64,000 nt of DNA from Massilia sp. Leaf139 (GTDB lineage Bacteria > Pseudomonadota > Gammaproteobacteria > Burkholderiales > Burkholderiaceae_D), in contig NZ_LMOJ01000024.1 of assembly GCF_001424165.1 (NCBI RefSeq), positions 305,749-369,748 on the forward strand. Reading direction: 5' to 3'. The notes under the pieces are model-generated. The model worked only from the letters and a program-made list of their open reading frames with translations, did no database searches and had not been told where the DNA came from. The position numbers were made by a program, and so were the translations under genes. Every line of letters begins with the position of its first letter. The first letter of the stretch is position 1. Below, one piece after another: positions 55,084 to 62,956 of this stretch.

Positions 55084-55866
55084 ATGATTCGTTCGCTGTA
55101 TATCGCCAAGACCGGCCTCGAGGCGCAGCAAACCAACCTCGACGTCATCACCAACAACCTCGCCAACGTCAGCACCAACGGCTTCAAGCGTTCGCGTGCG
55201 GTGTTCGAGGATCTGCTGTACCAGACCGTGCGCCAGCCCGGCGCCCAATCCTCGCAGCAAACCAATCTGCCGTCCGGCCTGCAGCTCGGTACCGGTGTGC
55301 GCGCCGTCTCGACCGAACGCATCTTCACCCAGGGTAATCCCCAGCAGACGGGCAACTCGAAAGACGTGATGGTCAACGGCGCGGGTTTCTTCCCGGTGCT
55401 GCTGCCTGACGGCACCCAGGCCTATACCCGCGACGGCTCCTTCCAGACCGACGCCAACGGCACCCTCGTCACTTCCAGCGGTTATCCGGTGCAGCCGCCG
55501 ATCACCGTGCCGGCGAACGCCGAATCGATCACGGTCGGCCGCGACGGCACCGTCTCGATCAAGGTCGCCGGCAGCACCGCCACCACGCAAATCGGCAACC
55601 TGCAATTGATGACCTTCGTGAACCCGGCCGGGTTGGAATCGAAGGGCGAGAACCTGTACCTGGAAACGACCGCATCCGGCAACCCCAACGCCAACACTCC
55701 GGGCACCAACGGCGCCGGCGTGCTGATGCAGGGTTTCGTCGAAACCTCGAACGTCAACGTGGTCGAGGAAATGGTCAACATGATCCAGACCCAGCGCGCC
55801 TACGAGATCAACAGCAAGGCGATTACGACGTCCGACCAGATGCTGCAAAAACTGTCCCAGCTATGA
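55084..55866 (+). CDS. flgG: Flagellar distal rod protein FlgG
   Basis: A 260-aa distal rod protein. N-terminus [36 protein letters not shown]-terminus [41 protein letters not shown] precedes the ATG. Its stop overlaps the flgH start (ATGA). Confidence 0.97.
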   Translation: MIRSLYIAKTGLEAQQTNLDVITNNLANVSTNGFKRSRAVFEDLLYQTVRQPGAQSSQQTNLPSGLQLGTGVRAVSTERIFTQGNPQQTGNSKDVMVNGAGFFPVLLPDGTQAYTRDGSFQTDANGTLVTSSGYPVQPPITVPANAESITVGRDGTVSIKVAGSTATTQIGNLQLMTFVNPAGLESKGENLYLETTASGNPNANTPGTNGAGVLMQGFVETSNVNVVEEMVNMIQTQRAYEINSKAITTSDQMLQKLSQL

Positions 55867-56510
55867 AAACACTGATCTTCTCGCTCATCCTTGCGGCCCT
55901 GGCCGGTTGCGCCGTCACGCCAAGCACCATCGTTCAGGAAACGCGCAGCGCGCGTCCGGCGCTGGCCGAGCTCGCGCCGCCGACCGACGGCGCCATCTAC
56001 AACGCGCGCAGCTACCGTCCGATGTTCGAAGACCGCCGCGCGCGCCAGATCGGCGACCTGCTGACGATCAACATCGTCGAGAAGACCTCGGCCAACAAGG
56101 CTGGCAACAGCTCGGGCAACAAGTCGGGCAGCGCTAGCTTTGGCCTGCCGGGCCCGCTGCAATCGAAGCTGGGCGCGAACGTGGCGACCGAAGGCGGCAT
56201 CAAGTTCGCCGACGGCGACAACCAGAGCGCGAGCAATGCCTTCACCGGCACCATCGGCGTGACCGTCACCGAAGTGCTGTCGAACGGTAATTTGATCGTC
56301 GCCGGCGAGAAGCAGGTCGCGATGAACAAGGGCATCGAGTTCATCCGCTTCTCGGGCATGGTCAGCCCCGACACCATCCAGAACGGCAATGTCGTCTCGT
56401 CGACCCTGGTCGCCGACGCCCGTGTCGAATACCGCACCAACAGCCGGATCGACCGCGCCGAAGTCAATTCGATGATGTCGCGTTTCTTCCAGTCCCTGCT
56501 GCCATTCTGA
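55863..56510 (+). CDS. flgH: Flagellar L-ring lipoprotein FlgH
   Basis: Outer-membrane L ring of the basal body; 215 aa. A lipobox LAALAGC (Cys16) marks it as a lipoprotein. The conserved segment [26 protein letters not shown] and the C-terminal [20 protein letters not shown]-like region (here [20 protein letters not shown]) are typical. Translationally coupled to flgG. Confidence 0.96.
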   Translation: MKTLIFSLILAALAGCAVTPSTIVQETRSARPALAELAPPTDGAIYNARSYRPMFEDRRARQIGDLLTINIVEKTSANKAGNSSGNKSGSASFGLPGPLQSKLGANVATEGGIKFADGDNQSASNAFTGTIGVTVTEVLSNGNLIVAGEKQVAMNKGIEFIRFSGMVSPDTIQNGNVVSSTLVADARVEYRTNSRIDRAEVNSMMSRFFQSLLPF

Positions 56511-56524
56511 TTCAAGGATCGATC

Positions 56525-57589
56525 ATGCGTTTCGCTTTCCCGTTGCTGGCCCTCTGCGCCGCCCTGACCGCCATCACCCCAGCCGCTCACGCCGAGCGAT
56601 TGAAGGACATGGCCAGCATCGCCGGCGTGCGCCAGAACCAGCTGTCGGGCTATGGCCTCGTGGTCGGCCTCGACGGTACCGGCGACCAGACCAGCCAGAC
56701 CCCGTTCACGGTGCAGTCGATCATCGCCATGCTGCAGCAGAAGGGCGTCAACCTGCCGCCGGCCGGCCAGCTGCAATTGAAGAATGTCGCCGCCGTGATG
56801 GTCACGACCTCGCTGCCGGCCTTTGCCCAGCCGGGCCAGAACATCGACATCACGGTGTCCTCGATCGGCAATGCGAAAAGCCTGCGCGGCGGCACCTTGC
56901 TCATGACGCCGCTGCAGGGCGCCGACGGCCAGGTGTACGCCATGGCCCAGGGTAACGTGCTGGTCGGCGGCGTGGGCGCATCCGCCGGCGGCGCGCAGGT
57001 GCAGGTGAATCACCTGGCGGTCGGCAAGATCTCGGCCGGCGCCACGGTGGAAAAGGCCGTCGCCTCGAACCTGGGCGAGAACAACCAGATCCGCCTGGAA
57101 CTGAACACCACCGATTTCGCCACCGCCAGCCGCGTCGTCGCCGCCCTGAACGACCAGTTCGGCGTCGGCACCGCCACGGCCCTGGACGGCCGCGTGATCC
57201 GCGTGCGCACGCCATCCTCGTCGGACGCGCGTGTGAGCTTCATCGGCATGATGGAAAACATCGAAGTCAAGCCGGCCGCGGCCAGCGCCAAGGTGATCCT
57301 CAACGCCCGTACCGGCTCCGTCGTGATGAACCAGGCCGTGCGCCTGGATACCTGCGCCATCTCGCACGGCAACCTGTCGGTGACGGTCGGTGCCGACCCA
57401 AGCACGGCCGCTGCCGCCGTGGAAGTGAAGAAGGATCCGGGCAAGGTGCTGCTGGTGAAAGGCGGCGCTTCGCTGGCCGAAGTCGTCAAGGCGATGAACT
57501 CGATCGGCGCGACCCCGCAAGACCTGCTGGCCATCCTGCAGGCCCTGAAGGCCGCCGGCTCGCTGCGCGCCGAACTCGAAATCATCTAA
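56525..57589 (+). CDS. flgI: Flagellar P-ring protein FlgI
   Basis: Periplasmic ring around the rod, bound to peptidoglycan; 354 aa. It has a signal peptide (about residues 1-23, ending AAHA) and the family sequence ERLKDMASIAGVRQNQLSGYGLVVGLDGTGDQT. The C-terminus is VVKAMNSIGATPQDLLAILQALKAAGSLRAELEII. FlgA at 50158-50850 is its chaperone. Confidence 0.97.
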   Translation: MRFAFPLLALCAALTAITPAAHAERLKDMASIAGVRQNQLSGYGLVVGLDGTGDQTSQTPFTVQSIIAMLQQKGVNLPPAGQLQLKNVAAVMVTTSLPAFAQPGQNIDITVSSIGNAKSLRGGTLLMTPLQGADGQVYAMAQGNVLVGGVGASAGGAQVQVNHLAVGKISAGATVEKAVASNLGENNQIRLELNTTDFATASRVVAALNDQFGVGTATALDGRVIRVRTPSSSDARVSFIGMMENIEVKPAAASAKVILNARTGSVVMNQAVRLDTCAISHGNLSVTVGADPSTAAAAVEVKKDPGKVLLVKGGASLAEVVKAMNSIGATPQDLLAILQALKAAGSLRAELEII

Positions 57590-57598
57590 GGGCCAGCC

Positions 57599-58528
57599 AT
57601 GTCCATGACTCCCTCCCGCCACGACGTCAGCAGCAGCTTCGCGCTCGACACCCAGGGCCTCGGCAACCTAAAGCGTTCGGCCAAGGCAGGGTCGCTTGAA
57701 GCCACGCGCGGCGCCGCCCAGCAGTTCGAGGCGCTCTTCATCAACCAGATGATGAAGAGCATGCGCGACGCCACGCCCTCGGAGGGGCTGATGGACAACC
57801 AGCAGACCAAGATGTTCACCTCGATGCTCGACCAGCAGCTGAGCCAGAACATGGCCAAGCGCGGCATGGGCCTGGCCGACGTGCTGGTGCGCCAGTTATC
57901 CAGCCAGACGGACGCCAAGGCCCTGGCCATTGGCACTGACGGTGCTAATGGCACCAATGGCGCGGCGAGTGCGCTCGACATCCCGATGCTGCCGAAGAAC
58001 CTCGGCCCGCTGAAGGGCATGGAAGGCGCGATCCAGACCAACGGCCTGAGCGCGAGCGGGCGCAGCCAGGCGCCGCACGTGCGCGCCTTCCAGGAAAAGC
58101 TGGGCGCGCACGCGGCCGAGGCGGAAGCCGTCACCGGCGTGCCGGCCAAGTTCATGCTCGGCCAGGCGGCGCTGGAAACCGGCTGGGGCAAGCGCATGAT
58201 CCGCAATGCCGACGGCAGCAACGCCAACAACCTGTTCGGCATCAAGGCCGGGCCGAACTGGAAAGGGAAGGTCGCGACCGCTGTGACCACCGAATACGTG
58301 AACGGCGTGGCGCGCCAGAAGGTGGAGAAGTTCCGCGCCTACGATACGCCGGCCGATTCGTTCAAGGATTACGCGCGCATGCTGGCGAATAACCCGCGCT
58401 ACGAGAAGGTGCTGGATCACGCCGGCGACGCCTCGGCCTTCGCGCACGGCCTGCAGCGCGCCGGTTACGCGACCGATCCGCAGTACGCCGCCAAGCTGTC
58501 GAAGATTATCAAGAACTCGTTGGCATAA
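57599..58528 (+). CDS. flgJ: FlgJ: rod cap with peptidoglycan hydrolase domain
   Basis: A 309-aa two-domain protein. The N-terminal rod-capping domain (about residues 35-100, QQFEALFINQMMKSMRDATP) is followed by a Gly/Ala linker and the C-terminal beta-N-acetylglucosaminidase (about 165-309). The catalytic Glu is in GQAALETGWGKR; NANNLFGIKAG and a Tyr-rich C-terminus are also conserved. It clears peptidoglycan for the rod. The chosen ATG is 9 bp after flgI. Confidence 0.95.
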   Translation: MSMTPSRHDVSSSFALDTQGLGNLKRSAKAGSLEATRGAAQQFEALFINQMMKSMRDATPSEGLMDNQQTKMFTSMLDQQLSQNMAKRGMGLADVLVRQLSSQTDAKALAIGTDGANGTNGAASALDIPMLPKNLGPLKGMEGAIQTNGLSASGRSQAPHVRAFQEKLGAHAAEAEAVTGVPAKFMLGQAALETGWGKRMIRNADGSNANNLFGIKAGPNWKGKVATAVTTEYVNGVARQKVEKFRAYDTPADSFKDYARMLANNPRYEKVLDHAGDASAFAHGLQRAGYATDPQYAAKLSKIIKNSLA

Positions 58529-58563
58529 ACATTGACGTAAAAATCACGACCGGTAATCAACGC

Positions 58564-58590
58564 TCAAGTTTTTGCGCGGCCTGCCGTAGA
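58564..58590 (+). promoter_or_regulatory. flgK: FliA (sigma-28) promoter of flgK-flgL
   Basis: TCAAGTTT, an 11-bp spacer and GCCGTAGA. It matches the sigma-28 consensus well (seven of eight in the -35 part) and lies 23 bp before the flgK ATG. It lets the hook-filament junction genes be expressed late. Confidence 0.8.
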
Positions 58591-58613
58591 AGAAAAGTCA
58601 CCTAGAGAAAAAC

Positions 58614-60566
58614 ATGTCCGGAAACCTCCTCAGCATCGGCAAAAGCGGATTGTACGCAGCGCAAACCGCGCTGACGACGACCGGCCATAACATTACCAAC
58701 GCCAACGTGGAAGGCTATAGCCGCCAGGGCGTGGTGCAGGCGACGTCGATCACGATGGAGACCGGCGTCGGTTTCGTCGGCACCGGCACCAAGGTGGCCG
58801 AAATCAAGCGCTACAGCGACGATTTCCTGAACAACCAGGTGCGCACGGCCACCGCCTCGACGGGCTCGCTCGACGCCTATTACGCCCAGATCAGCCAGAT
58901 CGACAACCTGCTGGCCGACACCACCTCCGGCCTGTCGCCGGCGATCCAGAATTTCTTCTCGAGCGTGCAGGACGTGACCGGCAACGGCGCTTCGATCCCG
59001 TCGCGCCAGGCCCTGCTGTCGTCCTCGGAAACGCTGGCGGCCAGCTTCCAGCAGATCGACGCGCGCCTGGAGGAAATCGGCGAGGGCGTGAACAGCCAGA
59101 TCGAATCGAACGTCAATCTGATCAACACCTACGCCAAGCAGATCGCCGAGATCAACGCGAAGATCGGCTCCTACGGCTCGACCGCCCAGCGCCAGCCGAA
59201 CGACCTGCTCGACCAGCGCGACCAGCTCGTCATGGAACTGAACAAGCACGTCAAGGCATCGGTCACCCCCGGCAGCAACAATGCGCTGAACGTCTCGATC
59301 GGCAACGGCCAGCCGCTGGTCGTGGGCCAGCAGGCCTTCCAGCTGGCGACCATGAAGACGCCGACCGACCTCACGCGCGTCACCGTCGGCTATGTCACCG
59401 GCGACAAGGTCACCCAATTGCCGGAAAACGCCGTGACCGGCGGCGAACTGGGCGGCCTTCTCGAGTTCCGCAGCGGCACCCTCGACCGCGTGCAGAATTC
59501 CATCGGCCGCCTGGCCATCGGCATGGCCTTCACCTTCAACGCCCAGCACAAGCTCGGCATCGACGGCGCCGGCCAGCAGGGCAAGGACTTCTTCGTGCAG
59601 GCCCCGGCTTACGTGGCCGCGGCGGTCGACAACGCCGGCACCGCCAAGGTCGGCGCCACCGTCACCGATCCGACCAAGCTGACCGACAGCGACTACAAGG
59701 TCGAGTCCGACGGCAGCAGCTTCTTTGTCACGCGCCTGTCCGACAACCAGCGCACCAAGGTCGATCCCTACAACGCGGCCGGCACCACGGTCAAGGTCGA
59801 CGGTGTCGACTTCGCCATTTCCGGTACGGCTTCCTCGGGCGACAACTACCTGGTGCGTCCGACCGCGAACGGCGCCTCCGGCTTCAACCTGGCCCTGAGC
59901 GACGTCGGCCAGATCGCCGCCGGCACGCCGATCGCCACCGCCGCCCCGATCGCCAACAAGGGCAGCGGCCAGATCAGCGCCGGCAGCGTCAGCGCCAGTT
60001 ATTTCACGGCGCCGCCTGCGCTGCCGGTCTCGCTCAGCTTCGATGCCGCCGGCGGCGGCCAGCTGACCGGCTTCCCGGCGGGCGCCTCCGTCACCATGAC
60101 GCTCAACGGCGCCACCACCACCCACACCGGCGGCAGCGCACCGTTCAAGGCCGGCGCCAGCTACAGTTTCAGCGGCGTGAACCTGACGATGTCGGGCGTG
60201 CCGCAGCAGGGCGACAAGTTCACCGTCAGCGCGAATACCGCCGGCACCGCCGACACCCGCAACATCCAGGCGCTCGGCGCCCTGCAGACCAAGAACATCT
60301 TCAACGGCGGCAGCGCGACTTACCAGTCGGCCTTTGCCCAGACGGTGAGCGCGGTCGGCAACAAGACGCGCGAAGTGCAGGTCAATGCCAGCGCCGGCGA
60401 GGCCCTGCTCAAGCAGGTGACGGGCGCGGCCTCGGACGTCTCGGGCGTGAACCTGGACGAGGAAGCGACCAATCTGCTGAAGTACCAGCAGGCCTACCAG
60501 GCCGCCGGCAAGGTCATGCAGATCGCCAACACCATTTTCGACACGCTGCTGTCGATCGCACGCTAA
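58614..60566 (+). CDS. flgK: Hook-filament junction protein FlgK (HAP1)
   Basis: A 650-aa junction protein, about 100 residues longer than in Salmonella. The N-terminus SGNLLSIGKSGLYAAQTALTTTGHNITNANVEGYSRQG and C-terminus SGVNLDEEATNLLKYQQAYQAAGKVMQIANTIFDTLLSI are conserved. The extra residues lie in a middle region (about 440-560) of small beta-like Ala/Gly/Thr segments. Exported with the help of FlgN. Confidence 0.96.
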   Translation: MSGNLLSIGKSGLYAAQTALTTTGHNITNANVEGYSRQGVVQATSITMETGVGFVGTGTKVAEIKRYSDDFLNNQVRTATASTGSLDAYYAQISQIDNLLADTTSGLSPAIQNFFSSVQDVTGNGASIPSRQALLSSSETLAASFQQIDARLEEIGEGVNSQIESNVNLINTYAKQIAEINAKIGSYGSTAQRQPNDLLDQRDQLVMELNKHVKASVTPGSNNALNVSIGNGQPLVVGQQAFQLATMKTPTDLTRVTVGYVTGDKVTQLPENAVTGGELGGLLEFRSGTLDRVQNSIGRLAIGMAFTFNAQHKLGIDGAGQQGKDFFVQAPAYVAAAVDNAGTAKVGATVTDPTKLTDSDYKVESDGSSFFVTRLSDNQRTKVDPYNAAGTTVKVDGVDFAISGTASSGDNYLVRPTANGASGFNLALSDVGQIAAGTPIATAAPIANKGSGQISAGSVSASYFTAPPALPVSLSFDAAGGGQLTGFPAGASVTMTLNGATTTHTGGSAPFKAGASYSFSGVNLTMSGVPQQGDKFTVSANTAGTADTRNIQALGALQTKNIFNGGSATYQSAFAQTVSAVGNKTREVQVNASAGEALLKQVTGAASDVSGVNLDEEATNLLKYQQAYQAAGKVMQIANTIFDTLLSIAR

Positions 60567-60592
60567 GCGTCGCGATAGCCGGAGAATAAGAC

Positions 60593-61816
60593 ATGCGCAT
60601 CAGCACGAAAAGCATCTACGAAAACGCGACGACCCAGCTCAACACGCTGCAGTCCGGCATGGCGCGCACCCAAATGCAGCTGGCCACGAACAAGCGCATG
60701 CTGACCGCGGCCGACGACCCGATCGCCTCGGCGCGCGCGCTCGAAGTGACCCAGTCGAAATCGCTGAACGAACAGTACGCCACCAACCGTTCGAACGCGA
60801 ACAGCTCGCTGGCCCTGGTCGAAGGTGCGCTCAGCGACAGCGGCGACCTGCTGATGGACGTGCAGACCCTCGTCGTCCAGGCCGGCAACGGCACCCTGTC
60901 GAAGGCCGACCGCAACATGATCGCCACCGAGATCGAAGCGCGCATGCAGGACTTGCTGGGCGTGGCCAACACCTCGGACGGCACCGGCGGCTACCTGTTC
61001 TCGGGCTACCGCGGCACCACCATCCCCTTCATCCAGACCGAGACCGGCGCGGCCTACCAGGGCGACCAGGGCCAGCGCAAGCTGCAGGTCGGCTCCTCGC
61101 GCTCGATCCCGATCAGCGACTCGGGCAGCGCCGTGTTCGAGAACAACCGTACCGGCAACGGCAGCTACCAGACCGTCATGGTCGACGGCAACCAGGGCGG
61201 GGCGATCGCCGTCACGGGCTCGGTGTCGGACGCGACCAAGCTCACCGGCCACAACTACACGCTGCAATTCTCGGTAACGGGCACGCCGGCCGTGACCACG
61301 TATTCCGTTGTCGACAACAGCGGCTCGCCCGCCGGCCCGCTGCCGACCAACGAGCCGTACGTGAGCGGCAAGCAGATCACCTTCGACGGCACCTCGTTCT
61401 CGATCACGGGCGAACCGGCTAACGGCGACAAGTTCGAGGTCAAGCCGAGCGAAAAGGAATCGATCTTCACCACCATGACCAACCTGGTCAAGGCCCTGCG
61501 TGATTCCGGCGAAGACACCAACGCCCGCGCGACCCTGTCGAACAAGCTGAACACGGCCAGCGAAGGCCTGAAGTCCTCGCTCGACAACATCCTGACGGTG
61601 CGCGCCTCGGTCGGCTCGCGCATGAAGGAACTCGACTACCTCGACAGCTCGGGTTCGGATCTCGGCATCCAGTACGACGCTACCCTGTCGAAGCTGCAGG
61701 ATCTGGATATCGTCAAGGCGATCTCCCAGTACGCCACCCAGCAGCAGACGCTGGAAGCGGCGCAGAAATCGTTCAAGACGATGTCGGGGCTGTCGCTGTT
61801 CAACTATATCGGCTAA
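60593..61816 (+). CDS. flgL: Hook-filament junction protein FlgL (HAP3)
   Basis: A 407-aa junction protein. N-terminus MRISTKSIYENATTQLNTLQSGMARTQMQLAT and the C-terminal flagellin-like coiled coil (ILTVRASVGSRMKELDYLDS, ISQYATQQQTLEAAQKSFKTMSGLSLFNYI). An insertion with a flagellin hook motif pattern is seen around residues 260-290. Its end overlaps the convergent merR gene by 17 bp. Confidence 0.96.
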   Translation: MRISTKSIYENATTQLNTLQSGMARTQMQLATNKRMLTAADDPIASARALEVTQSKSLNEQYATNRSNANSSLALVEGALSDSGDLLMDVQTLVVQAGNGTLSKADRNMIATEIEARMQDLLGVANTSDGTGGYLFSGYRGTTIPFIQTETGAAYQGDQGQRKLQVGSSRSIPISDSGSAVFENNRTGNGSYQTVMVDGNQGGAIAVTGSVSDATKLTGHNYTLQFSVTGTPAVTTYSVVDNSGSPAGPLPTNEPYVSGKQITFDGTSFSITGEPANGDKFEVKPSEKESIFTTMTNLVKALRDSGEDTNARATLSNKLNTASEGLKSSLDNILTVRASVGSRMKELDYLDSSGSDLGIQYDATLSKLQDLDIVKAISQYATQQQTLEAAQKSFKTMSGLSLFNYIG

Positions 61817-62210
61817 TTGCGGGAACATCGGGGCTAGTAGCCTCGATACCGGCAGGCCGCAGCGGGCAATCGGCGCCCAGATCCTCCAGTTTGGCAGCCA
61901 GCGCGCCGCGCAGCTGCGTGAGGCCGGCGATGCGGGCGTCGATGTCGCCGAGTTTACGCGCCAGCGCCGCGCGCAACTCTTCTCCGGCCTGCGCCGGATC
62001 GGCCAGGAGCGGCATGCCCGCCTCGATATCGGCCAGCGTGAAGCCGAGCGCCTGCGCGCTGCGCAGGTAGCACAGCCATTCCACTGCTTCGGGCGGATAG
62101 TCGCGGTAGCCATTGGCGCGCCGGCGCGCCGCGAGCAGGCCGCGCTCCTCGTAGAAGCGCAGGGTGTCGCGGGTCAGGCCCGTCGCCGCCGCCAGTTCGC
62201 CGATGCGCAT
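61800..62210 (-). CDS. MerR family transcriptional regulator
   Basis: A 136-aa one-component regulator. The winged helix-turn-helix is at residues 1-70 (MRIGELAAATGLTRDTLRFYEERGLL), followed by the dimerisation helix and a short C-terminal effector region. There is one Cys (GADCPL), so the ligand is unclear; it is not a clear CadR, CueR or SoxR. The ATG at 62210 is the family start; the longer frame (110 extra codons) runs through the divergent operator and gene. It is divergent from a small membrane protein with a 22-bp palindrome between them. Confidence 0.92.
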   Translation of the reverse strand: MRIGELAAATGLTRDTLRFYEERGLLAARRRANGYRDYPPEAVEWLCYLRSAQALGFTLADIEAGMPLLADPAQAGEELRAALARKLGDIDARIAGLTQLRGALAAKLEDLGADCPLRPAGIEATSPDVPAISRYS

Positions 62211-62228
62211 GGTGCCTCCAGAAATGCC

Positions 62229-62260
62229 TTGACCCTGGAGTGTACTCCAGGGTTGATGAT
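62229..62260 (+). promoter_or_regulatory. MerR-type operator and promoter
   Basis: ACCCTGGAGT-GT-ACTCCAGGGT (62232-62253) is a 22-bp near-perfect palindrome. It lies between TTGACC (62229-62234) and a -10-like TGATGA/GATGAT (62254-62260), giving a 19-20-bp spacer as in MerR-regulated promoters. It would drive the small membrane protein. Confidence 0.85.
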
Positions 62261-62285
62261 GCGGTCTCACCTTCTGGAGACCGCC

Positions 62286-62717
62286 ATGCAACTGCCCGCT
62301 TACCTTCGCCTTGTGCGCGCCAGCGCCTTCTACGACATCGTCGTCACCGGCGCGCTCGCCACGCCCTGGACGCTGCCGTTTGCCCACGCATTGATGTCGC
62401 ACCTGAACCAGCAGCTCGGCGGCGCGGCGCTGCCGGCATTTGCACCCTTCCACATGTTCATCGGCGGCCTGCTGGGCAGCGTGGTGCTGGTCTGGTCGCT
62501 GCTGCGCCTGCGCATGCCGAGCCTGGTGCTGGGCCGCCACGACGGCGCCGCGCGCTTCCTGTTCTCGGGCTGGATGGTGTGGGCGCTGGCGCAGACCGGG
62601 GCGCCGGTGCTGTGGCTGCTGCTGGTGCCGGAATTCGCCTGGGGCGTGGCGCAGTGGTGGCCGGTCGCGCCGGCCGCCGTGCCTCAGTCGGGCGTCGGCC
62701 GGCTCCAGACCAGCTGA
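62286..62717 (+). CDS. Small multi-pass membrane protein, MerR-regulated
   Basis: A 143-aa membrane protein of unknown function with four predicted helices (for example VTGALATPWTLPFAHAL, GGLLGSVVLVWSLLRL, LFSGWMVWALAQTGAPVLWLLLVP). No transport or enzyme motif was recognised. The ATG at 62286 has TGGAGA upstream. The divergent MerR gene and palindromic promoter suggest it is induced by an unidentified signal. Its last 34 bp overlap the convergent DUF504 gene. Confidence 0.82.
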   Translation: MQLPAYLRLVRASAFYDIVVTGALATPWTLPFAHALMSHLNQQLGGAALPAFAPFHMFIGGLLGSVVLVWSLLRLRMPSLVLGRHDGAARFLFSGWMVWALAQTGAPVLWLLLVPEFAWGVAQWWPVAPAAVPQSGVGRLQTS

Positions 62718-62944
62718 CCGTTGCGGATCACTTCGCGCACCCGGTGGTAGGGCACCATGCGCGCTTCTCCGTCGCTGCCGATCAGGTCGAAGCCGAAATG
62801 TTGGCCGCGTTCGATGCGGATGCGCTCGAAGGAGACGCGCACCACGCGCTTGAAGACGCGGTCGTAATAGCCGATGACGAATTCGGCATTGCCGAAGTCG
62901 ACGTCCCAGACGATGCGGTTGACGACTTCGTGGATGGGCGTCAT
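62684..62944 (-). CDS. DUF504 / UPF0248 family protein (MJ1316 RNA cyclic-end domain)
   Basis: An 86-aa protein that matches DUF504 (MJ1316 RNA cyclic group end recognition domain): PIHEVVNRIVWDVDF, VIGYYDRVFKRVVRVSFERI and MVPYHRVREVIRNGQLVWSR follow the family pattern. The domain is common in archaea, where it is linked to RNA 2',3'-cyclic phosphate ends and is sometimes fused to RNA ligase or polymerase domains. It also occurs in proteobacteria. GGAGAG lies 6 bp before the ATG. It starts 12 bp after the EAL gene and is probably in its operon. Confidence 0.8.
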   Translation of the reverse strand: MTPIHEVVNRIVWDVDFGNAEFVIGYYDRVFKRVVRVSFERIRIERGQHFGFDLIGSDGEARMVPYHRVREVIRNGQLVWSRPTPD

Positions 62945-62956
62945 GGCGCTCTCCGT

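Noticed and set aside
56012-57622. A 536-codon minus-strand frame opposite flgH and flgI
   Set aside because: It runs across two real genes on the other strand and has no protein family features.
58602-60125. A 507-codon minus-strand frame opposite flgK
   Set aside because: It is antisense to an unambiguous flgK, with the Gly/Arg/Val-rich composition typical of a shadow.
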